Shown: positions 22,794 through 34,382 of the stretch, piece by piece
How the letters are laid out: every line of letters starts with the position of its first letter
Position numbering within the stretch: the first letter of the stretch is position 1
Source: Collybiopsis luxurians FD-317 M1
Lineage: Eukaryota; Basidiomycota; Agaricomycetes; Agaricales; Omphalotaceae
Direction: 5' to 3'
Assembly: GCA_000827265.1 (NCBI GenBank)
Contig: KN834758.1
Location: 1-64,000 of the forward strand
DNA: 64,000 nt
The notes under the pieces: model-generated
The model's input: the letters and a program-made list of their open reading frames with translations, nothing else
Databases searched by the model: none
What the model was told of the DNA's origin: nothing
Program-made: the position numbers and the translations under genes

Positions 22794-23958
22794 CAGGGAC
22801 CAGGTACTTACTTTGTCACAAACGTCACAGCCATGAGTGTTATACAAAACGTATAATTAGACTCAAGCCTCAGTCGCTTGCACATGGTCAATTGCCGAGA
22901 GTTGGGATTTCCGCTCATGCACACTTTTTACAAGAGAGACGCAGAGAATCAACATTGGATTCATGCCTCCCGCATGCCGGAATGACAGAAATAATAGCCC
23001 TTCCCGACTTCTCTGGAAAAAACTTACATAACCAGAATGGCCACCAGTCAATGGTCGATAGATTGTGTCCGTTGACGGACCCCCGTCATTGATAGTAACC
23101 TTGCTCTTCTGAGAGAAAACTCCTCCAAATTACTCGTTCGTGAACGCTGCGATTTGATGATCAAAATGCCAAACGACAATGGGCGCAACTTGAAGATCAT
23201 GATGGGCCGTGTAGCCGGTCTATGTAGTAACACCTTCCCTGATGCCGGTGTACTTGTATGCGATTGGTCCCTGCACTTGAAAAATTGTCGTGGATAAGTT
23301 TAGGAAGCACAGCAGTGATGAGGTTCAGTTTCATCTCTATATGTGCAGTGATGAGATGTGGAGTCACAAATCTCCGACTTTATTCGCGTCCCTCTTCCTC
23401 GGATCTCATCAGCAACATCAGCAACCTTAGATAAGTTAGGTGATACAGCAATACAGCCGTTGCCCGTTCGAGTTTCCTACTGGTGTTTGTTTGTATTTGA
23501 TATTTGATCCGAAATTTCTATTGAGCCTCACAATGTGTCGATTGTAAGCCATGTTTTGCAGCATCCACCTAGAGGAAACGTACTAATGAAAGGGTGCCCG
23601 TAGTGTTCGTGAAGTGAGGAGGATATTGGGGGTTGCTCTGAGAAGCAACATCGTATCGCAACACGTCGGATTCACTGACGTAACGCGGTGCACTGGGCAG
23701 AATTGATCCGAGGTATTACATGCAAACTTTGCTGTAAGTTCCGTGATGTAATTACTCGACGAAATGTTATTCTCTTAGTGTTTCCCAAGAAACTTTCTAA
23801 AAAAAAAGTTGAATTGAAACTGAATTGACGGAGCGAGGATTTTTGCTAATAAGGTCTAATGACCATTATCAACCGCTTGATCTGCTGCTTTTTTTTTCGG
23901 TATAAAGACATCATCTCGGCTGCAAGCGGCCACACAACAAATCGCCTTGACCATTACC
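22794..23958. other. Intergenic region at the cluster edge
   Basis: About 1.2 kb between the second P450 and the DUF6534 gene. CpG is normal, so it is not part of the decayed repeats. A possible minus-strand relic is listed at 22990-23290. The rest shows nothing recognisable. Confidence 0.5.
22990..23290 (-). pseudogene. Possible decayed coding segment
   Basis: On the minus strand an open segment containing VAPIVVWHFDHQIAAF is followed, after a plausible intron of about 28 bases, by KVTINDGGPSTDTIYRP. This looks like real protein sequence but contains an in-frame stop (about 23230) and no start. I do not recognise the family. Confidence 0.3.
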
Positions 23959-25586
23959 ATGAACTCGACAACGCCCCAAACGGCGGTAGTACTTCCGTCG
24001 GAGCTGTTGTAAGTACGTTCTAGTTGTCGTCCGGGAACTGCCCTCACTCTGAGCGCATTCTACAGAACGGGTCCTCTGGTATGTTTCGGCCAAAATCCGA
24101 CAGCAATAACGGGCGTTCACTGAATTTCCTCACAGATTCCGGCTCTGAGTATTAGCTGTATGCTGTTTACTACTTTGACGATCCAAGTTGGTCAGTCGTG
24201 TTCTCTTCTCGATTCTGCCACCATCTTTCACATCGATTCAGGGCGCTATTTGAACAAGTTCCCGCGCGATGCTATCGTCTTCAAACTTGTAGGCAAGTAT
24301 CAAACCTCTTCAATGTGTTTCTAGCTCTAGGCTCTTATGTCGCTCTTCTCAGTCGGCATGGTCTACCTTTTGGTTTCCGCACAGCTCATTTTGATGCACG
24401 AGTTCTGCTGGGATGTCTTTGTGACTGGAATCGGTGTCAAGGGAGGCCATCCAACCCCACAGGTTGGGACGGCCGTGCACACTATGCTTACCGGAATCGG
24501 TATGTCCCATTGAAGTCATTGACTCTTTGTAACTCAACCAAGAAAGTCGCTGGAATCGTTCAAATTTTTTTCGCTTGGAGGGTCTACTCGCTGAGAAAGA
24601 AAAGTGTGTTTATCAAACTTGTCGCGGCCCTCATTGTCTTGGTCAGTACACAAAGTGGTCTTCTTTACGCTTTTCGAGTCGTCTGAATTTGTGCATTTCC
24701 AGCTCGCTTTAGAACAAGGCGCCTCTTGCGTGTCTGCAGTTGCCTTGGTGTGTGTTCTACTTTTCGGTCATCTCTTGTCAATTCAGTTTATTTCGCTTCA
24801 TCTAGTTCCTTCATGCAGGCAGCAATTCATCTAGTGTAGCGCTTTTGAAACATGGCTCAAACCTTGATCTGGTGAATTGGATCGGTGTTTTTTTTTTTTT
24901 AGCTCAACGTCGCTCACCGTTCTGGCATACAGGCTTGGTTGATTGGGGCTGTGATATGCGATCTAATTATCGCAACAGCCATGACTATAATTGTGAGCCC
25001 TACATCAATTTGTACTTATTGGTGTTCTGTTTCTCAATAATTGTAGCTTATCGGATACAGCCGAGCTTCTACCATCCCGCACACGCAAACACTGCTCAGG
25101 CGTCTCATTGCACGTTCTGTTGAGACTGGGACGGTAACATTTGTCTTTCAGCTGATAAACTCGGTCCTGTTTGAGTTATACACAAACACCTACGTCTACA
25201 TGATATTGTAAGTGAATGTTTTTTCAAGAAGACACTGTCTAATATTTCTCCGCCATTTCTTCCTCCTCTCGTTTTGTAGTGACAGATCCATTTCGAGTCT
25301 GTACGCTTGAATTCACCTTACTTGACCTGCCTACATAGACTTATCTATCCTCAGATACGCCAATGCATTATTGTTGAGTCTTAATGCAAGGAAATTTGGG
25401 ACCAATGTTCATACAATGAGCTGGGATACCACCGATCACAGCAGCTTCAGGCTGGGGTCGAGAGGGGATGTAAACGACACCAGCTATAGGTTGACCACGA
25501 GAGGAGGGGGTTCATCTCTCCCTCTTCATATCACCAAACAGACTGTAACAGATACCCATATAGATCGCGAGGTTGGTGTTTTGTAA
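23959..25586 (+). CDS. DUF6534 multi-pass membrane protein
   Basis: An Agaricomycete family of about seven membrane segments with unknown function, predicted in a cell membrane. After MNSTTPQTAVVLPSELL, hydrophobic segments lie around ISCMLFTTLTIQV, GMVYLLVSAQLIL, IVQIFFAWRVYSL, KLVAALIVLL and VICDLIIATAMTIILI. The DUF6534 domain shows TGTVTFVFQLINSVLF and ends LYANALLLSLNARKFG (about 25350-25395). A hydrophilic tail of about 60 residues follows to the stop at 25584-25586. The gene has around nine introns, some exons very short. It borders the terpene cluster, but nothing in the sequence ties it to the pathway. Confidence 0.85.
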
Positions 25587-26133
25587 ATCTCTCTCACATG
25601 TATGAAGACGTTAACGGACTCTCACAAGTACCCGCCAGCGAAAGCGCCCTCGGATTTTACCGAACCCGATGTGTAGTATGCAATTGTAGATTCCTTCATG
25701 CATATGTCCATCCCGCAGTAACTCTGGGTAGGTCAGTACCATCCGGAAGGACGTCTCTGGAACATTGCGAATCGAAGGTCATGAGTTTGTCAGCGATTAG
25801 GGCATTTGTCTCTGGCAGAATCTGGGGCCCATATTTGTGAGCTGCGTTCGGGCCACATTGTTTTGTTTACCACACATAAAACAATACTTTTGTCCTTCAT
25901 TATTTTGAGAGACTGTTACCAGATTGTAGTGACAATGTCAGGGCTTCAAGCTTCTTGGTGATGAGTATTTAGCTTTCGAATCATCAACATGCTTCCACTC
26001 TTCGTAAGTAATAGAATTATTATCAAAGCGGCTTCTGAGTAACTCGAAGGATTTTTCGAGTAATGGAGCATTGTCTTGTTTTCAATTCTTAGGTGGTAAC
26101 GGGGAAAAACTATGTTGTGGATCAATGATGTCA
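25587..26133. other. 3' flank of the DUF6534 gene
   Basis: CpG-normal sequence with no recognisable gene. A frame at 25598-25840 is probably 3' untranslated sequence. Confidence 0.45.
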
Positions 26134-27160
26134 CGGGTGTTGACAAAGTTACTTGGCGAATTTAAAGTCCGCTAACTTGCCCTTACAAAAGTAACTTTTT
26201 TTCCCACACTTGACAGCTAACTTGCTGAGTCTCGGCAAAATGTACTTCTCATTAGAACTTGTTTTTGGGTGATCTACTATGAGTTTGCTGCAATGCCAGA
26301 GGTGTGTATCTGGATATTGTTGTTTTCATGCTATAGTAGACCTCAACAGTGGTTCCCCTTTTTGTCTCCTGGCTAGGCACTCAACTCTCCCTCTTGGCAA
26401 CCTCGGCTGTCTATTCCTTGAATTCCTTATCTAAATAAACTACACATGAAATCCTTCCACCCTAGATGAGCCAAATCAATTTCAACAGCATGTATATTCT
26501 ATGTATATACAGGTATTTCTTGCTTGTTCTCACTATATAGTGAATATTTAAATACTAGTCAATTGGGCTGATACAGCTGAATCTAGCTTATTTATAGTAC
26601 AACCTTTGTATCCCCTCTACATATACAAATCACATCAGGAAAAATAGCTTGAGCTTGGGGTTAAATTATAACAACCTCAAGAAACCTAAGAAGCATAGGA
26701 CACTTCAAGTACTTAGGTTACCTAGGTTTCTACAGTCCAACCCTATATCCTAGGGTGCCCTAGGTTGTCCTAGGTTACCCCAGGTTGCATAAAGGGTTAA
26801 TAAGTAAAAATAATATATCTTTATATATTACCGTTTGTACTCTATTCTACTGTATATAGTGAACTATTGTACTTGTATAGTAGTAGTCAGTGATGTTGAG
26901 GAAATTGAGAAGGTTCTACAAGTGAGATTTTTTCTTGTTTCTCTGTGATTCTGCACTTCTGCCCAGAACAACAAATGTTATATTATGTTTGATCATATTC
27001 TGGAACAGCGTGGGCAATGGATTAGGGTACATGCTTTTTGGATATCAAACCAAGGGGAGCTGATGGCAACTCTTTACAGGATTATTTATCTCAACTATCT
27101 GCTCTGAAATTATCTGTTCACCTTCCAAATTCTGGTACTTAGGTAGCATCGTTGGAGATA
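26134..27160. mobile_element. Relic related to the 3.4-kb element
   Basis: It begins CGGGTGTTGACAAAGTTACTT and continues for about 130 bases with strong similarity to the reversed right end of the element at 6640-10075. Shared stretches include AAAGTCCGCTAACTT, TTGACAGCTAACTTGC and ACTTCTCATTAGAACTTG. Further in, CACATCAGGAAAAA (26631) starts a region with CCTAGG-type repeats (26690-26800), like the nested element at 8016. CpG is depleted up to about 27.16 kb. No right terminus or target duplication is visible, so the right end is truncated and its coordinate approximate. Confidence 0.7.
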
Positions 27161-27458
27161 TGAAATCTTTCAAATCGGAGCCTTGTTACATTCCTACACA
27201 TATCAGCGCGTGACAATTCGCGACAAGAGACCCGTGAGCTCGGTCACTGTGATGTGATTTTTTTCCCAGGACACGACGGAGGTTTAAGCTGGCACCATGA
27301 AGACGGCAAATGTTTGGCGGCTTTGAGGCTTGCATCCTAAGTTGTTCTGTTTTACTTTTTTCTCTCTTCTTTCGAAAAGTGTTTTGAGTGAAGACGGAGA
27401 ACAAGCATGAGACTGGTTCCCTTCTGAATAATCGCAAGTGTAGTTACCGTGAAATATT

Positions 27459-27481
27459 GACACGTCACCCCAGACACGTCA
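27459..27481. promoter_or_regulatory. Pair of UPRE-like boxes upstream of endoplasmin
   Basis: GACACGTCA occurs at 27459-27467 and again at 27473-27481 (reverse complement TGACGTGTC). The core TGACGTG is the established target of Hac1/XBP1-type bZIP factors of the unfolded protein response. Two copies about 110 bases before the ATG of an ER chaperone are just where such control is expected. Binding itself is inferred. Confidence 0.75.
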
Positions 27482-27512
27482 GTGAATTTTTGCGAAGCTT
27501 CCGCGGCGCGAA

Positions 27513-27520
27513 TATATAAA
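27513..27520 (+). promoter_or_regulatory. TATA box of endoplasmin
   Basis: TATATAAA, 66 bases before the ATG at 27586 and about 30 bases after the UPRE-like pair. Confidence 0.7.
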
Positions 27521-27585
27521 GTTGCTCTCTTCTGTGATCATACTGGTTCAGTGTCCAACGCAGACGGCTGACTTGCTCGGTCATA

Positions 27586-30500
27586 ATGCGCCTTCTCTCC
27601 ACATTCTTTCTCCTTTCTCCTTTCTTTTCCTTGGGTCTCGCTCAGCAGTTTGATGCCTCGGATATCCCGAAGGAAAAGTTTGACTATCAGGCAAATACAT
27701 CGAACTTGTTTCTCCAGTCACGACACACTCATTTTCCTTCTAGAGCGATGTGGCTCGTATGCGAAAGATTGTAATAAATAGGTCCGTACTTTTACTATAC
27801 ACGAAGATTATCACTCATTCTGGTCCTGCAGTCTTTACTCACACAAGCAAGTTTTGGTCTTTTCGTCTACGCTCTACCAAACGTTTATGGTATTACTTTA
27901 GGGAGATATTTCTTCGTGAACTCATCTCCAATGCCAACGACGCTATTGAAAAACTCCGTCTTACCGCTTTGGTTGATAAATCTGTCTGGGATGGAACAGA
28001 CCCTCTGAATATTACTATAAAAGCTGTCAAGAATGAAGATGGTAGTGGTGGAAAACTCATAATCACTGGTGAGCTGGCAAGTACATGTTTTCAAGTTTGT
28101 TGTCTAAGCGAAATATTTCATAGATACGGGAATCGGAATGGGCCCGGAAGAGCTCACAACGAACCTGGTGTGTCTGTTGAATGCACCGAACTAATACGAA
28201 TGTTACTAAACTCAGTTCAGGGCACTTTGGCTAAATCTGGAACTTCCGACTTTCTGGCTCGGGCAGAAAGCGCAGAAGGTGGTGCCACTGGAAATCTTAT
28301 CGGAGCATTCGGTCTCGGGTTCTACAGTAGCTTCCTCGTCGCGGACAAAGTTCACGTCGCTTCCGTACCTGCAAAATCGGAGAAATACCCCCAGCCTTCT
28401 CAATACGTCTTCAGTTCGTCCTCTGAAGACAGTTCATTTGAAATATTCCCTGATCCTCGGGGCAACACACTCGTGCGCGGAACGGAAATAACACTGGAGC
28501 TGAAAGAGGATTCCTTCGAGTACCTTGAAACACAAGAGATTACTGCGCTGGTGTACGTCATCTTCTCACTCTCGAAATTTTGTTGAGCTGATGAATACTT
28601 CAGTGACAAGCATTCGTCTTTCTCCACATCTTTTCCAATCTATTTGTTCACCCAGAGGACGGAAGAAATTCCAGATGAGGATGCTCTTCCGGAAGAAACC
28701 AGTCCCGCAGAACCCGAGCCCAAACCTGCCAGTGACGACGATGACGATGAGGCCATTATTGAGGACATCACGGAGCAAGAGCAAACGCCTGTCCCAGCCA
28801 GGATGAAATCTGTTGTAGTTGACGAATGGGTGCACTTGAATGGTCAACCTCCCATCTGGCAACGGTATGTAGCTACTTTTCTTGGTAGAATTTAGCTAAA
28901 TCTTTCGCCCGCTCAGCGACCCTAAACAGGTGACGGATGGTTAGTGTTTGGACTTGACACGTTGATATTTTCCTAAGTCTTTAAGCAGAGGAATACAACC
29001 TATTTTACTCCGCCTTCTTCAAGGACTTCACGCCTCCAATGACCTGGACGCACTTCTCTGGAGACTCTGGATCTGGTGTTTCGTTCAAAGCAATTGTTTA
29101 CCTCCCAGACAAACTGTGCGTGTCTTTTCCATTAATGCTAGGACTTCCACTAACGATGTGATGGTATCAGAGACGATGCATACTGGCAACAGCCGCTACT
29201 CTCGCAATCCAAAGACGTCAAACTCATGGTCAAGCGTGTATTCATTACCAACGATCTCGGAGAGGATTCGCTACCGAAATGGGCAAGTTGGGTCAAAGTA
29301 GTCGTCGACGGTGCGCTGCTTCTTCTCAATTCATATAATTTTCTCATAATTTTCTTCGTTGCTTCATTCAATAGCGGAGGACCTTCCTTTGAATGTATCT
29401 CGAGAGACTCTTCAATCAACCGCCTTCCTAAGACAGCTCAAATCAATCATTCTTAAACGTCTTTTGCAACTGTTTACCAAGATGTCCGGATTGGAGGACG
29501 AAGACAAGGAGAAATTTGAGAAATTCTATGAAAGTTACGGCGGAGTCTTGAAACTCGGAGCTGTAGAGGATATAAAGAACAGGGAAAAGTTGGCTACACT
29601 CATTCGATTCGCCACCAACCGAAGAAATTACACGTCTCTTGATCAGGTAGGCAACTTTTACACCTACATGAGTACAAATTAATCATTTTACGGCTTCTGT
29701 AGTATCTTGCAAACAGAAAGGAAGGTCAAAAACAGGTCTGTAGTATATTGTATCGGAGATACGACCTCGATTTCTCATCCAATGTAGATATTTTACTTGG
29801 CGGAGATGGGAGAGGACCCCAAAGAACTGGCAAAAAGTGTTTTCGTGGAGAAACTGCATGCTCGAGGATACGAAGTACTTCTCTTCACCGAACCCTTGGA
29901 TGAGATCTTTGTCCAGAATATCCGACGATGGAAGTAAGTTCACACGGCAAGGCAGAGTCAAGTACATGATTAAATTATTTCCAGGGATGTGCCCTTCCAA
30001 GACATTGCCAAAGTTGGTCTGAAATTTGGAGATGAAGGTGTGTTCACTGTCAAAACAGCCAATGCAATTTTCTCAGTCACTTTCCGACTAGAATTGGATG
30101 AGGAAGAGGAAAAGGAACAGCAAAAAGAAGCAGCAAAGAAGTTTAAGCCACTTATGGACTACCTGAGGAAGCAAGGACGTGGTATTGTTCGAGACGGTGA
30201 GCCATTCCATTTTTCAAAGATTATATACGAAACTAAACACCTCCTCGAAGTTGTCATTTCAAACCGACTGGTGACAAGTCCTGTTGCCATTGTTGCAGAT
30301 AGTTTCGGCTACACTGCCAATGTTCAGCGAATGATGGGTGAGTTGATCTATGCATTAATGTTGAAGTCGCCAGTGAATTCTTTTTATTTGTTACGGCAGC
30401 CGCGAATCCGGGTGCCGCAAAAAGTCCTATGCATGAGATGGCCTTGAAAGCCAGAGTTCTGGAAATTAATCCTCGGTCTCCATTGATAGAAGGACTCCTT

Positions 30501-31005
30501 AAGAGGGTTGAGGCGCTCCCAGACGAAGAAGAAGGAAGAGATATCGAGGCAGAAGAAGAACTGGAAGAAGTTGCCTCTATTCTATATGACGGTGCCCTGA
30601 TTCGTTCCGGTTTTGAAGTTCCTAGTACAAACGAGTGAGTGTCTAATAATGCGCCCTAACGGTTATCTCAATTTCTATTTACAGTTTCTTCGGACGGGTT
30701 GACCGTGTTTTGAGGCGTTCCTTGGGTGTATCTGAACATGCGCCTACCGATGATACTGTAAAGCCGGCTCCGCCTGTGGATCCTGAACTCCCTAAATTTG
30801 AAGAGCTGTATAAGATGCCGCCGGAAGACGGGAAGGCTGGCGTCTATGTACCTCCGCATATGCAGGATGATGTGAGTATCTTGTCTTTCTCACGTCGAGG
30901 TTTTCGCTAAGTATGTTTTGTAAGCTCTCGATTGAGATGGAAGAGATAGACGATGATAACAATGTAGTTGTAGATGAGCCTGCTAAGGAGCACGATGAGC
31001 TATAA
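27586..31005 (+). CDS. Endoplasmin (Grp94-type ER Hsp90)
   Basis: An ATP-driven chaperone of the ER lumen. It has a signal peptide (MRLLSTFFLLSPFFSLGLAQ). The GHKL ATPase domain shows ELISNANDAIEKLR, DTGIGM (near 28125) and GAFGLGFYSSFLV (about 28300-28335). An acidic linker lies at about 28670-28770. The middle domain has NVSRETLQS with the catalytic arginine (about 29395). The C terminus is AKEHDEL, an ER-retention signal. Early exons are tiny: 27744-27781 and a 15-base exon at 27832-27846. The first intron (27691) and the third (27847) start with GC. Many more introns follow. The promoter carries UPRE-like boxes. A scrap of this gene is found at 386-432. Confidence 0.95.
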
Positions 31006-31253
31006 ATGGCAGAGGGGTAGCTCAAATACCTAGTGTTGATTATGTGAATTTGCTCCCACTGTATTTATACATACTAACACTGAGATTGGACTGTGGAGAG
31101 AAAAAAAAAAACCACTTTGAGCTCGAGCGCTTGAGTACTTACATAAATCCCCCCTGTCATTTCGATGAATTGAGCGCCTTAAAATCCACGTGGACCATTA
31201 TATTAAATGCATATCTGGCATTTCACTTGCTTCAAGTGCTCGAGATTTTCGAA

Positions 31254-34171
31254 ATGGCCGCTCCATTCTCCCGTCTGCAGCTAGCTGCTGCGCTTCTAGG
31301 TACGCCCAGTTTATAGTGGCCCCAAATCTTTCCTCAGTTGGTTTTCTAGAATACGACGGGGATCGATCCGCCCAAGACAGTGCAATCTTTCTACATCTAC
31401 GGCGACATCCAGCTCGACCTCAGGTTTCGCAGAGAAAAAGTGATTATCTCTCAGTAGCATTACTGAGCGAAACAGAATCTGTACTGGATGGAAAACGAAA
31501 GTCAAGAGGTTCAACGATTGGTCCTCTGAGAAATCCTTTTGGTGCAGATGATGCATTTGACGAAGAACACGACGAACAGGAGCCCCAGCAGGAGGACGAG
31601 GAAGAACAGGAAATGGAAGTGGATCTTACCTCCTGGGGACTGGACGCTTTCATCCCCAAGGACAAGAATTCCAAAGGCAAAGGCAAAGCGAAATCACTTT
31701 CTTCGCCCCAGCCACTGTCCGCTGTACAGGCCCATTTTCCTAAGACCAGGGATGTTCTTGGGGATGTTCAGCGTCGACCGCGAGCGACTCGCTCCTTGTC
31801 CGTTGGCAATTACGATTTTCTGTCACCTGCGGAGGAAATGAGGCGTAAATCTTTTGGCTCTCCGTTGGATCTCTCTGGCATGGATGTACCCGCTGATTTT
31901 CAGCGGCCTGTTGCATCCACTTCCCAGAGCCTCGCTTATGATGGCCTTGCTACCGACGAAGAGGAACCGGAGCAGGCAATCGGGTCAATTCCTTTCCCTT
32001 CTACCTCTATTCGCAGTCCTTCACCGATGACCCCGGATTACGATAGACAGCGTAGAACTTACTCTACTGCCAGTCTCGACTCCAAAATGGCCATAAACGC
32101 TGCCCGTCTTCGTACGACTTCCAGTGGAACAATGGATATTGCGGAAGACAATCCGTTCGCACTAGCCCCACCATCTCAAGCATCCAAATTTGATCCAAAG
32201 GCTGCTGCCCATGCTCGTACTATGTCCAACGCATCCATGGGCTCACGAATGCTTCCAAAGACCGCAGCCCATGCCCGTACTATGTCCAACGCATCCATGG
32301 GCTCGCGAATGCTTCTCGATAACGACGGTGCTTCTACGATGACTGGCAGGGCTCCACCTCATGAAAACCGTTACTCGACTACATTGGAGCTTCTTAGACC
32401 CAAGGTGTTGGTTATGCCTAGTCCATTGCAGTCTGCGAATGCGCCTCCCCCACCCCCGAAGGGAAGGGATGGTTTCCTCATGGCAGATAATCCACCCTTG
32501 CCTCCTGGTGCCCGTACATCCAGGACATCGGCTCTTGGATCTGCGAACATTCCCATTCCTTCCAACTCTTTTACACCCAATCCTCGCCTCAATCTCTCCC
32601 TTTCTCAATTAACTTTTCGGAATATGCCAGTTGGTGGCATGCGAGATGTCTCCTACAACGACCTTGATGCAGACCTTCCGCGTGCCAAGGAGGACGGAGA
32701 GCAAGTGCAGATGTCAACAACTCCTACTATAGAGATGGAGATGGCACTTCCAATACCTACAGAGGACACTGGTGCACCACGTAGACCCGCAGGGAAATTG
32801 TATGGCAAGAGTCTCATTGATGATCTGGAAAACCGCAAACTGCAAATGAAATCTAAGCAACGGTAGGGTTGCAAACTTATTGTCTCGTAATATGCCCGTT
32901 GATCTTGCTATTCTAGTGTTTTCAAAGGCGATGATAGACCGTCAATGATGGCACGAACTAGCTCTCAGCGCACGAGTACACTCATTGATCCAGCTACTCT
33001 TCAAAATCGTCCTGGAACTGTACGCATGAGCACTTTAGAGCCGACTTCAGCCAGCGGGCTTTCTCGTCGAAATTCCAATCATGCTGGCCCGCTGCTTAAC
33101 TTTGACGACGATGACAAGGTTCCGCATATTGCGGTGAGCAAAGGTGCACCAAATCGCTCGGTGTTTGGTGTCGACACCCTTTGGGAACGGGAGATGGCAA
33201 AGCTTCGTGAGATAGAGGCCCAAGAAGCCTTTGAGCGAGAACGACAGCAGGCCATAGAAGAAACGGAGGCTCTAAAGAAAGGGAAGAAAAAGAAGAGTAA
33301 GAAAGGCCAAGCAGATGCCAGCCCAAGTCAAAATCACAGTGCCTTCTCTTTACCTGAACACTCTGTTAAGGAGGAAAATCCCCCTGAATCTGCCGTTTCG
33401 TCTGGTCCACCTGTGTTGCCGACCATCCAAGCCGCTATCAGAGGACCTCCTCCAGTTCTCAATGACAATGACTCCGATAGCGAAGAAAGCGTCGAAGCAC
33501 CGGCTGCTCAGTCTCCGAAAGTAGAAGACTGGTACGAGCAGTCTTCCGATGAGGAGACTGGACCTCGTCGAACCACCGGTGTCGGCTTGAGATACCCACA
33601 GAAGCCGTCGTCTGTTCCTCAGCCTCAAGTTACAGAGGACGATAGTGATGAGGAAGATCTTCCATTGGCTGCCACTATTGGCCGTGCGATAGAACGAACT
33701 ACACGTCTTGCCGCTCCAGAATCTGACTCTGACGAGGAAAAGCCTCTTTCAACTTTACTATCCAAGGTGAATCTTTCCAGCACTAACTTTCACTCTCTTT
33801 CACCTACCAGCCCTGCCGCAAATAACGAAGATGATGACGATCAGCCTTTGGGATTGCGCGCATCAAGAATGCTACCGAATTCTAACGCTGATGGTGAAGA
33901 TGATGATCGTCCGCTGGGACTACATCCTGCAGCTGAACAGCGTCGCACCCAATACCAGATGATGGCCCAACATCAATTAATGATGCAGGCTCAAATGCAT
34001 AATAGCATGTTCTTCAATCCTTCCATGTCGGGATTTTTCCAGCCTCCACCCATGATCATTCCGCCTATGCAAGCACCGATGCCTATCCCTTCTCCTCCCC
34101 CAGTGCAGGACCCCGCCAAATTTGGACGAGTGGACAAGTGGAGACACAATGTTGCTATCGAAGGAGAGTGA
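31254..34171 (+). CDS. Conserved disordered fungal protein, unknown function
   Basis: I do not recognise this gene. Exon 1 (31254-31300) encodes MAAPFSRLQLAAALL. A 50-base intron leads to a long exon ending near 32864, and a third exon runs to the stop at 34169-34171, about 950 residues in total. It is rich in Ser, Pro and acidic residues. A 20-residue unit containing AAHARTMSNASMGSRML is repeated twice (about 32198-32317). A coiled region with KKGKKKKSKKG lies near 33270-33310. Acidic SDSDEE-type repeats follow, then a Met/Pro/Gln-rich tail ending FGRVDKWRHNVAIEGE. It is likely nuclear or cytosolic and phosphorylated. A decayed copy of part of exon 2 sits at 623-1060. Confidence 0.75.
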
Positions 34172-34382
34172 TTCTGTTGGTTATCTCGTCTCTTTAAATC
34201 ATTATTAGCTTTAAAAACCTTGCCGCTCTTTTAATGTATCCAGATGATGAGTATTCCACATAATAATTCCCTATGGTACAAATGAGTGGTGTGCATACAG
34301 CGACATTAAGCAAATAACTAATAGAAAGCGCTAGGCGAGGGTATACTGAAGAGTCTACGATAAATGCAAGTTTGATATTGTC

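Noticed and set aside
27240..27260. TGATGTGA as a right-hand target duplication partner of TGATGTCA before the relic at 26134
   Set aside because: One mismatch, and no ACACCCG-type terminus precedes it. The right end of that relic is probably lost.
31190..31253. Longer N terminus for the disordered protein starting at 31190
   Set aside because: That frame has GTG, not ATG. The ATG at 31254 with a GT-AG intron gives a better start.
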